NCBI GenBank assembly: GCA_027486725.1
Contig: JAIXOP010000009.1
Span: 33,441-97,440, forward strand
DNA length: 64,000 nt
Direction of reading: 5' to 3'
Source: Burkholderiales bacterium
GTDB taxonomy: Bacteria > Pseudomonadota > Gammaproteobacteria > Burkholderiales > Burkholderiaceae_A
Part shown: positions 10,565 through 21,246 of the stretch, one piece after another
Layout of the letters: each line of letters begins with the position of its first letter
How positions within the stretch are numbered: position 1 is the stretch's first letter
The notes under the pieces: model-generated
Seen by the model: only the letters and a program-made list of their open reading frames with translations
What the model was told of the DNA's origin: nothing
Database searches by the model: none
Program-made: the position numbers and the translations under genes

Positions 10565-10583
10565 GTCTTTTCCTTACAATCTG

Positions 10584-10629
10584 TGGGGGCGGGATCACGG
10601 CCTTGGTCGTGCCTGCCCCGCAATTTTTT
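10584..10629 (+). terminator. Probable intrinsic terminator after petABC
   Basis: GGGGC(GGGAT)CACG ... CGTG(CCT)GCCCC stem followed by CAATTTTTTC; lies between petC and sspA. Confidence 0.55.
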
Positions 10630-10644
10630 CGGAGACCGAAAACC

Positions 10645-11280
10645 ATGATGGTTTTGTACTCGGGCACCACCTGCCCCTTCAGCCACCGCTGCCGCTTTGT
10701 TCTGTTCGAAAAGGGCATGGACTTCGAGATTCGCGACGTCGACCTGTTCAATCGGCCCGAAGACATTTCCATCATGAACCCCTATGGCCAGGTGCCCATC
10801 CTCGCCGACCGGGATCTGGTGATCTACGAGTCGAACATCATCAACGAGTACATCGACGAGCGCTTTCCCCATCCCCAGCTGATGCCGGTGGACCCCATCC
10901 AGCGGGCTCGGGTGCGGCTGCTGCTGCTCAACTTCGAGCGTGAGGTGTTTGTGCATGTCCAGGAGTTGGAGCGACTCGAGGCCAAAAAGGCCGACAAGCC
11001 GCTCGACAAGACCTCCGAGAAGGTCGCCGAGAAGGCCCGCACCATCATCCGAGACCAGCTCTCCAAGCTCTCGCCCGTGCTGATGAAGTCGTCCTACATC
11101 ATGGGCGAAGAGTTCAGCATGATCGACCTGGCCCTGGCACCCCTGCTCTGGCGCCTCGGCCACTACGGCATTGAGCTGCCCAAGACGGCTGCGCCCGTGC
11201 TGAAGTACGCCGAGCGCATCTTCGCCCGGCCCGCCTTTGCCGAGGCCCTGACCCCATCTGAGAAAGTGATGCGCCGATAG
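10645..11280 (+). CDS. sspA: Stringent starvation protein A (GST-fold)
   Basis: MMVLYSGTTCPFSHRCRFVLFEKGMDFEIRDVDLFNRPEDISIMNPYGQVPIL; paired with sspB. Confidence 0.93.
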   Translation: MMVLYSGTTCPFSHRCRFVLFEKGMDFEIRDVDLFNRPEDISIMNPYGQVPILADRDLVIYESNIINEYIDERFPHPQLMPVDPIQRARVRLLLLNFEREVFVHVQELERLEAKKADKPLDKTSEKVAEKARTIIRDQLSKLSPVLMKSSYIMGEEFSMIDLALAPLLWRLGHYGIELPKTAAPVLKYAERIFARPAFAEALTPSEKVMRR

Positions 11281-11294
11281 GCGTCGGCAATCCC

Positions 11295-11795
11295 GTGTCT
11301 GAGCCGATTTCACAGAAGCCGTATTTCGTTCGCGCCATCTTTGAGTGGTGCACCGACAACGGCTTCACCCCCTACATCGCCGTGGCCGTGAACAGCGAGA
11401 CTGTGGTGCCGCGCGGCCATGTGCGCAACGGGGAAATCGTGCTCAACATTTCCGCCCTGGCGACCCATCGGCTGCACATCTCCAACGAGTCCATCGCCTT
11501 CACTGCCCGATTCTCCGGTCAGGCCCAAGACATCTGGGTGCCGATGGAGCAGGTGTCGGCCATCTATGCCAAGGAAACCGGCGCGGGCATGGCCTTCGAG
11601 GTGGCCAAGCCCCTGGGCCTCACCCCCGAGGAAGAGGCCGCACAGCAGTCGTTTCGGCCGTCTTCCCTGGAGCTGGGTTCTCAGGTCGAGGGCGATGGGT
11701 CTGGTGCCGCGGTCTCAACATCCCCGGACGACGACGAACCCCCGAGGCCGACGGCGCCGGCGGGAGGCCGGCCGGCACTGCGCCGCGTGAAGTAA
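11295..11795 (+). CDS. sspB: ClpXP protease specificity-enhancing factor
   Basis: KPYFVRAIFEWCTDNGFTPYIAVAV, LNISALATHRLHISNESIAFTARFSG; GTG start. Confidence 0.93.
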   Translation: MSEPISQKPYFVRAIFEWCTDNGFTPYIAVAVNSETVVPRGHVRNGEIVLNISALATHRLHISNESIAFTARFSGQAQDIWVPMEQVSAIYAKETGAGMAFEVAKPLGLTPEEEAAQQSFRPSSLELGSQVEGDGSGAAVSTSPDDDEPPRPTAPAGGRPALRRVK

Positions 11796-11810
11796 ACTGC
11801 GCTTTTCTGT

Positions 11811-11883
11811 GCCGCTTTAGCTCAGTTGGTAGAGCAACCGCCTTGTAAGCGGTAGGTCGTCAGTTCGAATCCGACAAGCGGCA
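11811..11883 (+). tRNA. tRNA-Thr (anticodon TGT)
   Basis: Cloverleaf GCCGCTT/AAGCGGC acceptor, ACCGC-CTTGTAA-GCGGT anticodon arm, TTCGAAT T-loop; 3' flank reads ACCC, so CCA is not encoded. Confidence 0.95.
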
Positions 11884-11897
11884 CCCTCAGAACACAA

Positions 11898-12224
11898 CTA
11901 AGCGCCCACGACGCCCGCGTCGACCAGCACCTGCTTGAGCTCGCCGCTCTCGTGCATCTCGCCCATGATGTCCGAGCCACCCACAAACTCCCCCTTCACA
12001 TAGAGCTGGGGGATGGTGGGCCAATTCGAATACTCCTTCACCGCCTGCCGCACGCTGTCGTCCTCCAGCACATTCACGATGGCCACCTGGGTCACACCAT
12101 TGGCCTTCAGAATCTGAACGGCCTTGCTGGAGAAGCCGCACTGGGGCATCGAGGCAGTGCCCTTCATGAAGAGCACCACGGGATTGTCGGTCACGGTCTG
12201 GTGGATGAAGTCTTTGGCGTCCAT
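11898..12224 (-). CDS. grxD: Monothiol glutaredoxin, Grx4 family
   Basis: VVLFMKGTASMPQCGFSSKAVQIL, WPTIPQLYVKGEFVGGSDIMGEM. Confidence 0.95.
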   Translation of the reverse strand: MDAKDFIHQTVTDNPVVLFMKGTASMPQCGFSSKAVQILKANGVTQVAIVNVLEDDSVRQAVKEYSNWPTIPQLYVKGEFVGGSDIMGEMHESGELKQVLVDAGVVGA

Positions 12225-12293
12225 GGCTTGTCACTTAAAAAATTTGGGGTCAGGGGCTGCACTGGGCTGCGCGCGCCCGACCGGCAGGCGCCC

Positions 12294-13169
12294 TCAAGAC
12301 CCAGCGACTCTGCATTCTACGCCGGCCAGACGCACCCAACGGGGACGTCCCTCGAGGTCTGAGCCCCCCTGCCGATCCTGGAACCCGGCCTGCGCTGCGA
12401 TTTCAAGCACCGCCTCCCGCTGCGTCCAGCCATGTTCCAGAAACACGGCGGCCCCCGGGGCAAGGATGCTGGGAAGGCGCTGCAGCACCACCCGAACATC
12501 GTGCAGGCCATCGGCACTGTCGATCAGGCCTGCCAGCGCGGCCCGCGGCTCTGAAAGAAGATCTCCTTGGGCCAGGTGGGGGTCATCGCCCGCGAGATAG
12601 GGCGGGTTGCACAGGACCACATCAAAAGGCGCGAGGCCCGAGAGCCTGTGCCACACGGCGTCTTCCAGCCAGCTCCCCCAGAGCCATTGCAGCCGTTCCT
12701 GGCCAATGCCCAGGCCGACCCCATTGGCGCGGGCCACGGCCAGGGCCGCACGGGACTGATCCACCCCAATCCCCGCCACTTCGGTCGGGCAGTCCGCGAG
12801 CACCGAGAGCAGCAGACATCCTGTGCCGGTGCCCAGGTCCAGCACCCGCAAGGGCTGCCTGGGCCGCCTGGGCGGGGGAAACTCCGAGAGCACTGCCTCG
12901 ACCATCGGCTCGGAGTCGGCGCGCGGAATGAGGGTGTGGCGATTGACAAAAAATCGTCGGCCGTAAAACGACCACTCGCCCAACAGATGGGCCAACGGAA
13001 CCCCCGCGGAGCGCCGTGCGACCAGGGTCTCCAAGGCCTTGGCCCCCTCGGGCCAAAGAACCGCGACGGCCTCGGGCTCCCCGCGGTCCAGCCCCCGGGA
13101 CATCCACCACGCCCTTGGCCTGCCCGACAGCCAGGTGAGCAGATGCCAGACCTCGTGGCTAGGAATCAT
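12294..13169 (-). CDS. prmC: Release factor glutamine N5-methyltransferase
   Basis: PRADSEPMVEAVL, VLDLGTGTGCLLLSVL, DVVLCNPPYL (NPPY motif); downstream of prfA. Confidence 0.94.
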   Translation of the reverse strand: MIPSHEVWHLLTWLSGRPRAWWMSRGLDRGEPEAVAVLWPEGAKALETLVARRSAGVPLAHLLGEWSFYGRRFFVNRHTLIPRADSEPMVEAVLSEFPPPRRPRQPLRVLDLGTGTGCLLLSVLADCPTEVAGIGVDQSRAALAVARANGVGLGIGQERLQWLWGSWLEDAVWHRLSGLAPFDVVLCNPPYLAGDDPHLAQGDLLSEPRAALAGLIDSADGLHDVRVVLQRLPSILAPGAAVFLEHGWTQREAVLEIAAQAGFQDRQGGSDLEGRPRWVRLAGVECRVAGS

Positions 13170-13181
13170 GTCGACGCGTTG

Positions 13182-13226
13182 TGTCCGATGTGCCTGATGT
13201 GCCTGATGTGCCTGAAGTGCCTGAGC
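13182..13226 (-). repeat. Five imperfect 9-bp tandem units between prfA stop and prmC start
   Basis: Plus strand: tgtccgatg tgcctgatg tgcctgatg tgcctgaag tgcctgagc. Confidence 0.9.
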
Positions 13227-13238
13227 TGGCCGATGCGC

Positions 13239-14315
13239 CTAGTCGCCGAGGGCGGCGAGCAGATCGGCCTGGTTCTCAGCAATCAGCGAGTCGGTGAGCT
13301 CGGTGAGATCACCGTCCATGATTGCGTCCATCTTGTAGAGCGTGAGGTTGACCCGGTGGTCGGTGATCCGGCCCTGCGGAAAGTTGTAGGTGCGGATGCG
13401 CTCGGACCGGTCGCCCGAGCCGATCATCAGCCTGCGCGTGCTGGCCTCGGCCGCCTGCTGCGCCGCCACCTGCTTGTCGCGAACCCGTGCGGCCAAGACC
13501 TTCATCGCCCGCTCCTTGTTCTTGTGCTGAGACCGATCGTCCTGGCATTCGGCCACGATCCCGGTGGGCAGGTGGGTGATGCGCACCGCACTCTCGGTCT
13601 TGTTCACGTGCTGGCCGCCGGCACCCGAAGCCCGAAAGACATCGATGCGCAGCTCGTCGGGCGAAAAGACCACCTCGGCGACCTCGTCGGCCTCGGGCAA
13701 AACCGCCACCGTGCAGGCCGAGGTGTGGATGCGGCCCTGGGTCTCGGTGGCCGGAACCCGCTGGACCCGATGGCCGCCAGACTCAAACTTCAGCCGGCTG
13801 TAGACCTTGTCCCCCGAGAGGCGCGCAATGATTTCGCGGTATCCCCCAAGGTCGCTTTCATTGGCCGAAAGGATTTCCACCGACCAGCGCATGCGCTCGG
13901 CGTAGCGGCTGTACATGCGAAACAAATCGCCTGCGAAGAGGGCGGATTCGTCGCCGCCCGTACCCGCACGAATCTCCAAAATGATGTTGCGCTCATCGTT
14001 GGGGTCCTTGGGCAGAAGCTGCTTCTGGAGCTCCGCCTCGCAGGACTCGATCTCTGCCTTGAGCCGCGCGATCTCATCCTGGGCAAAGGACTTCAACTCG
14101 GGGTCGGAGAGCCACTCGTGGGCCGAGGCCAGGTCGGCTTCGGCCGAGCGATGCCGCGCAAAGGTTTCCACGATCGGCTCGAGGTCGCTGCGCTCTTTGG
14201 AGAGCCGACGCAGGTCGTCCATGCGCTGGGCGATGCTGGGGTCCGAGAGCTGGGCCTCGACCGTCTGATGACGGGCGACCAGCTGCTCGAGCTTGGCCAG
14301 AAGGCTATCTTTCAT
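13239..14315 (-). CDS. prfA: Peptide chain release factor 1
   Basis: [25 protein letters not shown] (GGQ motif), 358 aa, TAG stop. Confidence 0.97.
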   Translation of the reverse strand: MKDSLLAKLEQLVARHQTVEAQLSDPSIAQRMDDLRRLSKERSDLEPIVETFARHRSAEADLASAHEWLSDPELKSFAQDEIARLKAEIESCEAELQKQLLPKDPNDERNIILEIRAGTGGDESALFAGDLFRMYSRYAERMRWSVEILSANESDLGGYREIIARLSGDKVYSRLKFESGGHRVQRVPATETQGRIHTSACTVAVLPEADEVAEVVFSPDELRIDVFRASGAGGQHVNKTESAVRITHLPTGIVAECQDDRSQHKNKERAMKVLAARVRDKQVAAQQAAEASTRRLMIGSGDRSERIRTYNFPQGRITDHRVNLTLYKMDAIMDGDLTELTDSLIAENQADLLAALGD

Positions 14316-15613
14316 TCACTTCCTTTGGAAAAACCATCCAGCCGCAAAAGCGCCTGAACCTGGGCGGCGGTGGCCGAGCGGACCTCGGGCCGGGGGTCGT
14401 TCAGGCCAGCGTAGGCACCGTGCAAAAGCTTCTGAACGACGCCGCGTGCCACGCCCTGCAGAGTGGGTTCGGCCGCGGCCCGATCCTCGGGACTGAGGCG
14501 TCGCAGGCCTGCGGAAACCTCCTGCTCCACCAGGCCGTCGGCATACTGACCCAGGGCCTTGATGAGGGGGAGCTGCTCGCGGCTGGCCATGCGCTGAACA
14601 AAGCCCTCTCGTGCCCGCTCGATGTAGACCATGGCCTCGGCGGCGGCATCGCGCCGCGCCTGTGTGCCCTGAGACACCAGGGCCGAAAAATCGTCGATGG
14701 TAAAGAGAAACGCATCCGAAAGGCCGCGCACCTCGGCCTCGATGTCTCGGGGCACCGCCAGATCCGCCAGAAACATCGGGCGGTGCTTGCGCCGCTTGAG
14801 GGCGCGGCCGACCAGGCCCGAGCCCAGAATCGGCAGGGTGCTGGCCGTGCAGCTGACCACCACATCGAACTCGTGCAGCCGCTCTGGAAGTAGAGACAGG
14901 GGCATGGCACTGCCGCCGTGCTCCGCGGCCAGGGCCTCCGCCCGGGCAAGGGTGCGGTTGCAGACCACCAGCGCCTGAGGCTGCTGGGCGGCAAAGTGGG
15001 CGAGGCACAGCTGAATCATCTCGCCGGCGCCGATGAACAGCATGCGGGTCTCGGAGAGCTGGCCAAAAATCTGCTGCGCGAGGCGAACCCCGGCCGAGGC
15101 GAGCGACACCGAGGCACTGCCGATGGCGGTGTGGGTGCGGACTTCCTTGGCGCAGGCAAAGGCGCTTTGAAACAGCTGGTGCAGGGTCGGGCCCAGACTG
15201 CCCGCCGCCTGCGCGTCGCGGGCGGCATCCTTCAGTTGGCCCAGGATCTGGGGCTCGCCCAGCACCATCGAATCCAGCCCGGCAGCCACGCGAAAGATGT
15301 GCTCGGCCGCATCGGCATCGCGGTGAACATAGAGATGCGAGCGCAGGGCCTGCGGATCGAGCTGACCCTGCTCGGCCAGCCAGGCCAGCGTGCGGGCCTC
15401 GGCATGGTCCACGTCGCTGGACGCCCCCACAGCCAGCACCAGCTCGGTGCGGTTGCAGGTCGAGAGAATGGCCTGCTCGGGGGCCAGAGGCTCCACTGCC
15501 CGACGCAGCGAGGCCAGCCGATCGGTGAGCACTGGCGCCGGAAAGGCGAGCCGTTCGCGCAGGGCGAGGTCGGCTGTCTCGTGGTTCAGCCCAAAGAGCA
15601 ACAGCGCGCTCAT
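14312..15613 (-). CDS. hemA: Glutamyl-tRNA reductase
   Basis: [44 protein letters not shown]. Confidence 0.96.
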   Translation of the reverse strand: MSALLLFGLNHETADLALRERLAFPAPVLTDRLASLRRAVEPLAPEQAILSTCNRTELVLAVGASSDVDHAEARTLAWLAEQGQLDPQALRSHLYVHRDADAAEHIFRVAAGLDSMVLGEPQILGQLKDAARDAQAAGSLGPTLHQLFQSAFACAKEVRTHTAIGSASVSLASAGVRLAQQIFGQLSETRMLFIGAGEMIQLCLAHFAAQQPQALVVCNRTLARAEALAAEHGGSAMPLSLLPERLHEFDVVVSCTASTLPILGSGLVGRALKRRKHRPMFLADLAVPRDIEAEVRGLSDAFLFTIDDFSALVSQGTQARRDAAAEAMVYIERAREGFVQRMASREQLPLIKALGQYADGLVEQEVSAGLRRLSPEDRAAAEPTLQGVARGVVQKLLHGAYAGLNDPRPEVRSATAAQVQALLRLDGFSKGSE

Positions 15614-17142
15614 GCCCCCGACGACGATCCTGCCGAGCTAAGAAACAGGGCAAAGGCCGGGTGCGCCGACTCATCCCAGTGGGGATAGCCCAGGCCCATG
15701 AGAAAGTCGCGCAGTGCAGCCTGCTCTTGGGGCGGAACCTGAATGCCCACCAGGATGTTGCCGGTGTCGGCCCCGTGATTGCGGTAGTGGAACAGCGAGA
15801 TGTTCCAGCTTGGATTCATGCTCGATAGAAAGCGCATGAGCGCCCCCGGACGCTCGGGAAATTCAAAGCGGAACAATTGCTCATTGCGGGCCAGGTCGCT
15901 GCGCCCTCCCACCATGTGCCGCAGGTGGGTCTTGGCCACCTCGTCCTCGGTGAGGTTGAGCGTGGGAAAGCCCGCTGCCCTCAGACCATCGGCCACCGAC
16001 TCGGCCTCGGCGGCATGGGCCACCGAAAGCCCCAAGAAGATGTGGGCCTCGCGCGAATCGCTGATGCGGTAGTTGAATTCGCTGATGTTGTGGCCACCCA
16101 AGAGGCTGCAGAAGCGCTTGAAGCTGCCCCGCTCCTCGGGGATGGTGACGGCAAAGACCGCCTCCCGGCCCTCGCCGATCTCGCTGCGCTCGCTCACAAA
16201 GCGCAGCCGATCGAAGTTCATATTTGCGCCGCAGTTGATGGCCACCAATGCCCCCTGGCCCGGGTTCTGCGCGGCCCAGGCCTTCAGGCCCGCCAGGGCG
16301 AGGGCGCCGGCAGGCTCCAGGATCGTTCGGGTCTCGTCAAACACATCCTTGATCGCTGCACACACCGCATCGGTGTTCACGCGCACCATCTCGTCGACCA
16401 CCTGCTGGGCCACGCGGAATGTCTCCTCGCCGACCAGCTTGACTGCCGTACCGTCGGAGAAAAGCCCCACTTCCGGCAGGGTCACACGGCGGCCCGCCTC
16501 GAGCGACTGGGCCATGGCGTCGGAGTCGTCGGTCTGCACACCCACGATGCGAATCTCGGGCCGCAGGGCCTTGACCAGGGCACCCACCCCTGCAATCAGA
16601 CCCCCACCGCCGACAGCGATGAAGATCGCATCGATGGGCTGGCTCGCCTGACGAAGAATTTCCAGGCCCACGGTGCCCTGGCCTGCAATCACATCGGGAT
16701 CGTCGAAGGGGTGGACAAACACCAGGCCCTCGGCCTGCTGAATCTCGAGCGCTGCCTGATAGGCATCGCTGTAGCTCTCGCCCACCAGCCGCACCTCCCC
16801 GCCCAAGGCCTGCACGGCGCGGACCTTCACTTCGGGGGTGGTGACCGGCATGACAATGACCGCGCGGCAGCCCAGCCGACGGGCACCCAGCGCCACGCCC
16901 TGGGCATGGTTGCCGGCACTGGCGGCGATCACACCCCGAGAGCGCTCTTCAGGGCTCAGGTGGGCCATCTTGTTGTAGGCGCCGCGCAGCTTGAAGCTGA
17001 AGACGGGCTGCAGGTCCTCGCGCTTGAAGAGCACCGGCCTACCCAGGCGGGCCGACATGCGCGGCGCTGCCTCCAGGGGGGTCTCGTGGGCAACGTCGTA
17101 GACCCGGGCGGTGAGGATTTTCTTGAGGTAGGCGTCCTGCAT
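15610..17142 (-). CDS. ilvA: Threonine ammonia-lyase, biosynthetic
   Basis: 510 aa; [26 protein letters not shown] site, [10 protein letters not shown], two C-terminal ACT-like regulatory segments. Confidence 0.96.
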   Translation of the reverse strand: MQDAYLKKILTARVYDVAHETPLEAAPRMSARLGRPVLFKREDLQPVFSFKLRGAYNKMAHLSPEERSRGVIAASAGNHAQGVALGARRLGCRAVIVMPVTTPEVKVRAVQALGGEVRLVGESYSDAYQAALEIQQAEGLVFVHPFDDPDVIAGQGTVGLEILRQASQPIDAIFIAVGGGGLIAGVGALVKALRPEIRIVGVQTDDSDAMAQSLEAGRRVTLPEVGLFSDGTAVKLVGEETFRVAQQVVDEMVRVNTDAVCAAIKDVFDETRTILEPAGALALAGLKAWAAQNPGQGALVAINCGANMNFDRLRFVSERSEIGEGREAVFAVTIPEERGSFKRFCSLLGGHNISEFNYRISDSREAHIFLGLSVAHAAEAESVADGLRAAGFPTLNLTEDEVAKTHLRHMVGGRSDLARNEQLFRFEFPERPGALMRFLSSMNPSWNISLFHYRNHGADTGNILVGIQVPPQEQAALRDFLMGLGYPHWDESAHPAFALFLSSAGSSSGA

Positions 17143-17210
17143 CCCTGAAGTTTAAACGGCGGAAGGGGTTTCCCCGGGTTCCAAGGCCCTGCACGGACTA
17201 CACTTACGCC

Positions 17211-20200
17211 ATGAACGCTCCGCTGCATCCCGCCCTGCTGCAAGACCTCGTCGCGGCCCCCGGCCCGGACGACGCCCGCCTGCGCGAAATCCCTTACAAC
17301 TACACCTCGTTCTCCGACCGGGAGATCGTGGGGCGTCTGCTGGGAGAGCAGGGCTGGGCCTTGGTCTCGGGCCTTCGGCAGGAGCGCAAGACCGGCCGCT
17401 CGGCCAAGATGCTCTACGAGGTGTTGGGCGACATCTGGGTGGTGCAGCGCAACCCCTATCTCCAAGACGACCTGCTGAAGAGCCCCCAGCGCCGCAGGGC
17501 CCTGATCGAGGCCCTGCACCACCGACTGGCCGAGATCGAGCGCCGCTCGGGGCCTGCCTCCGACGCCGACGAGCGTGCCCGCGTCGATCAGGTGCAGCAG
17601 CTCCTGGGCCTGGCCCGCCGGGCAGTGCGCGACTTCGCACAGGATTTCGATGCCACCCTGGCCCTGCGCAAGCAGGTCGTGCGCCGGCTCTCGCGCATCA
17701 CCGCGCTCGACAACATCAAGTTCGATGGCCTCTCGCGCGTCTCGCACGTGACCGACGCCACAGACTGGCGGGTGGAATACCCGTTTGTGGTGCTGACCCC
17801 CGACCATGAGTCGGAGATGGCCGCCCTGGTCAAGGCCAGCATCGAGCTCGGCCTGACCATCATTCCGCGCGGTGGCGGCACCGGCTACACCGGCGGAGCC
17901 GTTCCCCTGTCGCCCCGCTCGGTGGTCATCAACACCGAAAAGCTCGATCTTCTCGGGGCAGTGGAGCGCCGGGTGCTCCCCGGACTCAGCAGCCCCGTGG
18001 CCACCATCTACGCCGGCGCGGGCGTTGTCACCCGGCGGGTTTCCGATGCCGCCGATGCGGCGGGCCTGGTCTTTGCTGTGGACCCCACCTCCGCCGATGC
18101 CTCCTGCGTGGGCGGCAACATCGCCATGAATGCCGGCGGCAAGAAGGCGGTGCTCTGGGGCACTGCCATCGACAATCTCGCCTCGTGGCGCATGGTCGAT
18201 CCCAACGGCGACTGGATTGAGGTGCGCCGCATCGCCCACAGCATGGGCAAGATTCACGATGAGCCCATCGCCGAGTTCGAGATCGCCCGCTACCGGCCCG
18301 ATCAGTATCAGGTCGACGGCCGCTCGGGCCGCCTCGTGGGCGAGCCCATCGAGTCGCGGCGGCTGAAGCTCGAGGGTCGGATTTTCCGTCGGCTGGGCCT
18401 GGGCAAGGACGTGACCGACAAAGTCCTCGGTGGCCTTCCCGGCATTCAGAAAGAAGGCTGCGATGGCCTGATCACGAGCTGCCACTGGGTTTTGCACCGC
18501 ATGCCCGGCCACATCCGAACTGTCTGCCTGGAGTTCTTCGGCAATGCCCAGGATGCCGTGCCGAGCATCGTGGACATCAAGGGATACCTCGACAACAAGC
18601 CCGGGGGTGTGCAGCTCGCCGGCCTCGAGCATCTCGATGAGCGCTACCTGCGCGCCGTGGGCTATTCCACCAAGAGCAAGCGCGGTGTGTTGCCCAAGAT
18701 GGTGCTGATCGGAGACCTGGTGGGCGACGATGCCGATGCGGTGGCCGCCGCCAGCTCCGAGGTCATTCGTCTGGCCAATGGCCGGGCGGGCGAGGGCTTT
18801 GTGGCGGTCAGCCCCGAGTCGCGCAAGGCCTTCTGGGCCGACCGCAGCCGCACCGCGGCCATTGCCCGCCACACCAACGCCTTCAAGATCAACGAAGACG
18901 TGGTGATCCCGCTGCCGAGGATGGGCGAATACACCAACGCCATCGAGCGCATCAACATCGAGCTTTCGATCAGCAACAAGCTGAAGCTCACCCGGGCCCT
19001 GCGCCAGACGCTCAACGACGCCGAGGCCGAAGGGGTCCGGCTGCTCAACAAGACCGAAGAAGGCGAAGTCCGCGACGACCGCGAGGCGGAATTCGCCCAG
19101 AAGCTGGCCGATGCCGGGGCGCTCCTGAAGGCCGTCGAGGCCCGCTGGGCCTACCTCCTGGCCCACCTCGATGCGGTGGCTCTCGCCCCCGAAACGCTTT
19201 CTCGTCTCGCCGAGCACGGCATCGACCTGTCGAAGCTGGCCCCCGACCTTGCCCAGCGTCGGCCCCAGGCCACCCTGGGGGAGCTGCTCCAGGACCACAC
19301 CCTGCGGGTGTCTTGGAAGCGCGAGCTGCGCGCAGGCCTGCGCCAGACCTTCACCGGCCTCTGCTACGCCCCGGTGATGGACCGCATCGAGGCGACCCAC
19401 AAGAAGGTCCTGCGCTCGCGCGTCTTCGTGGCCCTGCACATGCACGCGGGCGACGGCAATGTGCACACCAATCTTCCAGTCAACTCCGACGATTACGAAA
19501 TGCTCGCCGAGGCCCACCATGCCGTGGCGCGCATCATGGAGGTGGCCAAGTCGCTCGATGGTGTGATTTCGGGCGAGCATGGCATCGGCATCACCAAGCT
19601 CGAGTTCCTCTCCCCGGAGGAGCGCGCGGCCTTTGCCGAATACAAGCAGAAGGTGGATCCGGCCCAGCACTTCAATGCGGGAAAGTTGCTCGATGGTGGA
19701 GACCTGCGCAACGCCTACACCCCATCGTTTGGGCTGATGGGCTCCGAGAGCCTCATCCTCCAGCAAAACGACATCCGCTCGATTGCAGACTCCTTTGCCA
19801 ACTGTCTGCGGTGCGGCAAGTGCAAGCCCGTCTGCGCGACCCACTCGCCGCGGGCCAACCTGCTCTATTCGCCGCGCAATAAGATCCTGGCCACCTCGCT
19901 GCTCATCGAGGCCTTCCTCTACGAAGAGCAGACCCGTCGCGGGGTCTCCATCGAGCATTGGGATGAGTTTGCCGATGTGGCGGACCACTGCACGGTGTGC
20001 CACAAGTGCGTCACCCCTTGCCCCGTCGACATCGACTTCGGCGAGGTCTCGATGAACATGCGCGATCTGCTGCGGCGCATGGGCAAAAAGAAATTCAACC
20101 CGGGCACCGCCGCGTCGATGTTCTTCTTGAACGCCCGCGATCCACGCACCATCCAGCTTGCCCGCATGGCCATCGTTGATGTGGGCTATCGCCTGCAGCG

Positions 20201-21230
20201 CTGGGCCCATGGGCTGCTCAAGCCCCTGGCCCGTCGTCAGACCAGCGCGCCGCCCGCCACCGTGGGCAAGCCGCCCATCCGCGAGCAGGTCATTCACTTC
20301 GTGAACAAGCGCATGCCGGGCAATCTGCCCAAGAAAACCGCGCGTGCCCTGCTCGACATCGAAGACAGCCGCTATGTGCCCATCATTCGCGATCCGCAGG
20401 CCACCCGCGCCGACAGCGAGGCGGTGTTCTACTTCCCGGGCTGCGGCTCCGAGCGGCTCTTCAGCCAGGTCGGCCTGGCCACCCAGGCCATGCTCTGGAA
20501 GGCCGGCGTGCAGACCGTGCTGCCCCCGGGCTACCTCTGCTGCGGCTACCCGCAGCGGGGCTCGGGCCAGTTCGACAAGGCCGAGCGCATCATCACCGAC
20601 AACCGGGTGCTGTTCCACCGGGTGGCCAACACCCTCAACTACCTCGACATCAAGACCGTGGTGGTGAGCTGCGGCACCTGCCACGACCAGCTGGCCGGCT
20701 ACGAATTCGAGAAGATCTTCCCTGGATGCCGAATCCTCGACATCCATGAGTTCCTGCTCGAAAAGGGCATGAAGGTTGAGGGCGTCACCGGCACGCGCTA
20801 CATGTACCACGAGCCCTGCCACAACCCCATGCGCAAGCACGCCAGCATGACCGTGGTGAACACCCTCATGAACAGCGAGCTCAACGGCAAGGTCGAGAAA
20901 AACGACCGATGCTGTGGCGAGTCGGGCACCCTAGCCATCACCCGCCCCGATGTCTCCACCCAGGTGCGCTTCCGCAAAGAGGCCGAGATGCGCCAGGGCG
21001 CGGAGAAGCTGCGCGCCGAGGCGGCTGCCCAAGGGCTGGCCGACGCCCCGGTGAAGGTGCTGACCAGCTGCCCGAGCTGCCTGCAGGGGCTATCTCGCTA
21101 CACCGACGATACCCAGGTCGATCCCGACTACATCGTGGTCGAGATGGCCCGCCACACCATGGGCGAGGACTGGATGGAGCGGTATGTGGCCGCCGCCAAC
21201 GACGGCGGCATCGAGCGGGTGCTGGTCTAG
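17211..21230 (+). CDS. Large FAD-linked oxidase / Fe-S protein fusion (DUF3683-type N-terminus, GlcD-like FAD domain, GlpC-like CCG domains)
   Basis: 1339 aa; [30 protein letters not shown]-binding, [16 protein letters not shown] and [17 protein letters not shown] 4Fe-4S motifs, [30 protein letters not shown]. Confidence 0.9.
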   Translation: MNAPLHPALLQDLVAAPGPDDARLREIPYNYTSFSDREIVGRLLGEQGWALVSGLRQERKTGRSAKMLYEVLGDIWVVQRNPYLQDDLLKSPQRRRALIEALHHRLAEIERRSGPASDADERARVDQVQQLLGLARRAVRDFAQDFDATLALRKQVVRRLSRITALDNIKFDGLSRVSHVTDATDWRVEYPFVVLTPDHESEMAALVKASIELGLTIIPRGGGTGYTGGAVPLSPRSVVINTEKLDLLGAVERRVLPGLSSPVATIYAGAGVVTRRVSDAADAAGLVFAVDPTSADASCVGGNIAMNAGGKKAVLWGTAIDNLASWRMVDPNGDWIEVRRIAHSMGKIHDEPIAEFEIARYRPDQYQVDGRSGRLVGEPIESRRLKLEGRIFRRLGLGKDVTDKVLGGLPGIQKEGCDGLITSCHWVLHRMPGHIRTVCLEFFGNAQDAVPSIVDIKGYLDNKPGGVQLAGLEHLDERYLRAVGYSTKSKRGVLPKMVLIGDLVGDDADAVAAASSEVIRLANGRAGEGFVAVSPESRKAFWADRSRTAAIARHTNAFKINEDVVIPLPRMGEYTNAIERINIELSISNKLKLTRALRQTLNDAEAEGVRLLNKTEEGEVRDDREAEFAQKLADAGALLKAVEARWAYLLAHLDAVALAPETLSRLAEHGIDLSKLAPDLAQRRPQATLGELLQDHTLRVSWKRELRAGLRQTFTGLCYAPVMDRIEATHKKVLRSRVFVALHMHAGDGNVHTNLPVNSDDYEMLAEAHHAVARIMEVAKSLDGVISGEHGIGITKLEFLSPEERAAFAEYKQKVDPAQHFNAGKLLDGGDLRNAYTPSFGLMGSESLILQQNDIRSIADSFANCLRCGKCKPVCATHSPRANLLYSPRNKILATSLLIEAFLYEEQTRRGVSIEHWDEFADVADHCTVCHKCVTPCPVDIDFGEVSMNMRDLLRRMGKKKFNPGTAASMFFLNARDPRTIQLARMAIVDVGYRLQRWAHGLLKPLARRQTSAPPATVGKPPIREQVIHFVNKRMPGNLPKKTARALLDIEDSRYVPIIRDPQATRADSEAVFYFPGCGSERLFSQVGLATQAMLWKAGVQTVLPPGYLCCGYPQRGSGQFDKAERIITDNRVLFHRVANTLNYLDIKTVVVSCGTCHDQLAGYEFEKIFPGCRILDIHEFLLEKGMKVEGVTGTRYMYHEPCHNPMRKHASMTVVNTLMNSELNGKVEKNDRCCGESGTLAITRPDVSTQVRFRKEAEMRQGAEKLRAEAAAQGLADAPVKVLTSCPSCLQGLSRYTDDTQVDPDYIVVEMARHTMGEDWMERYVAAANDGGIERVLV

Positions 21231-21246
21231 GCCAACGGCTGCCGGT

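Noticed and set aside
13182-13226. CRISPR-like array
   Set aside because: Units are 9 bp with no unique spacers; no cas genes in the window.
12567-14357. 596-aa plus ORF with Cys-Leu-Met repeat (CPMCLMCLMCLKCL)
   Set aside because: Antisense to prmC/prfA; the apparent Cys repeat is just the reverse reading of the 9-bp junction repeat.
16956-20840. 1294-aa antisense ORF
   Set aside because: Lies antisense to ilvA 5' end and the 1339-aa oxidase; low-complexity composition typical of the complementary frame in GC-rich coding DNA; no domain motifs.
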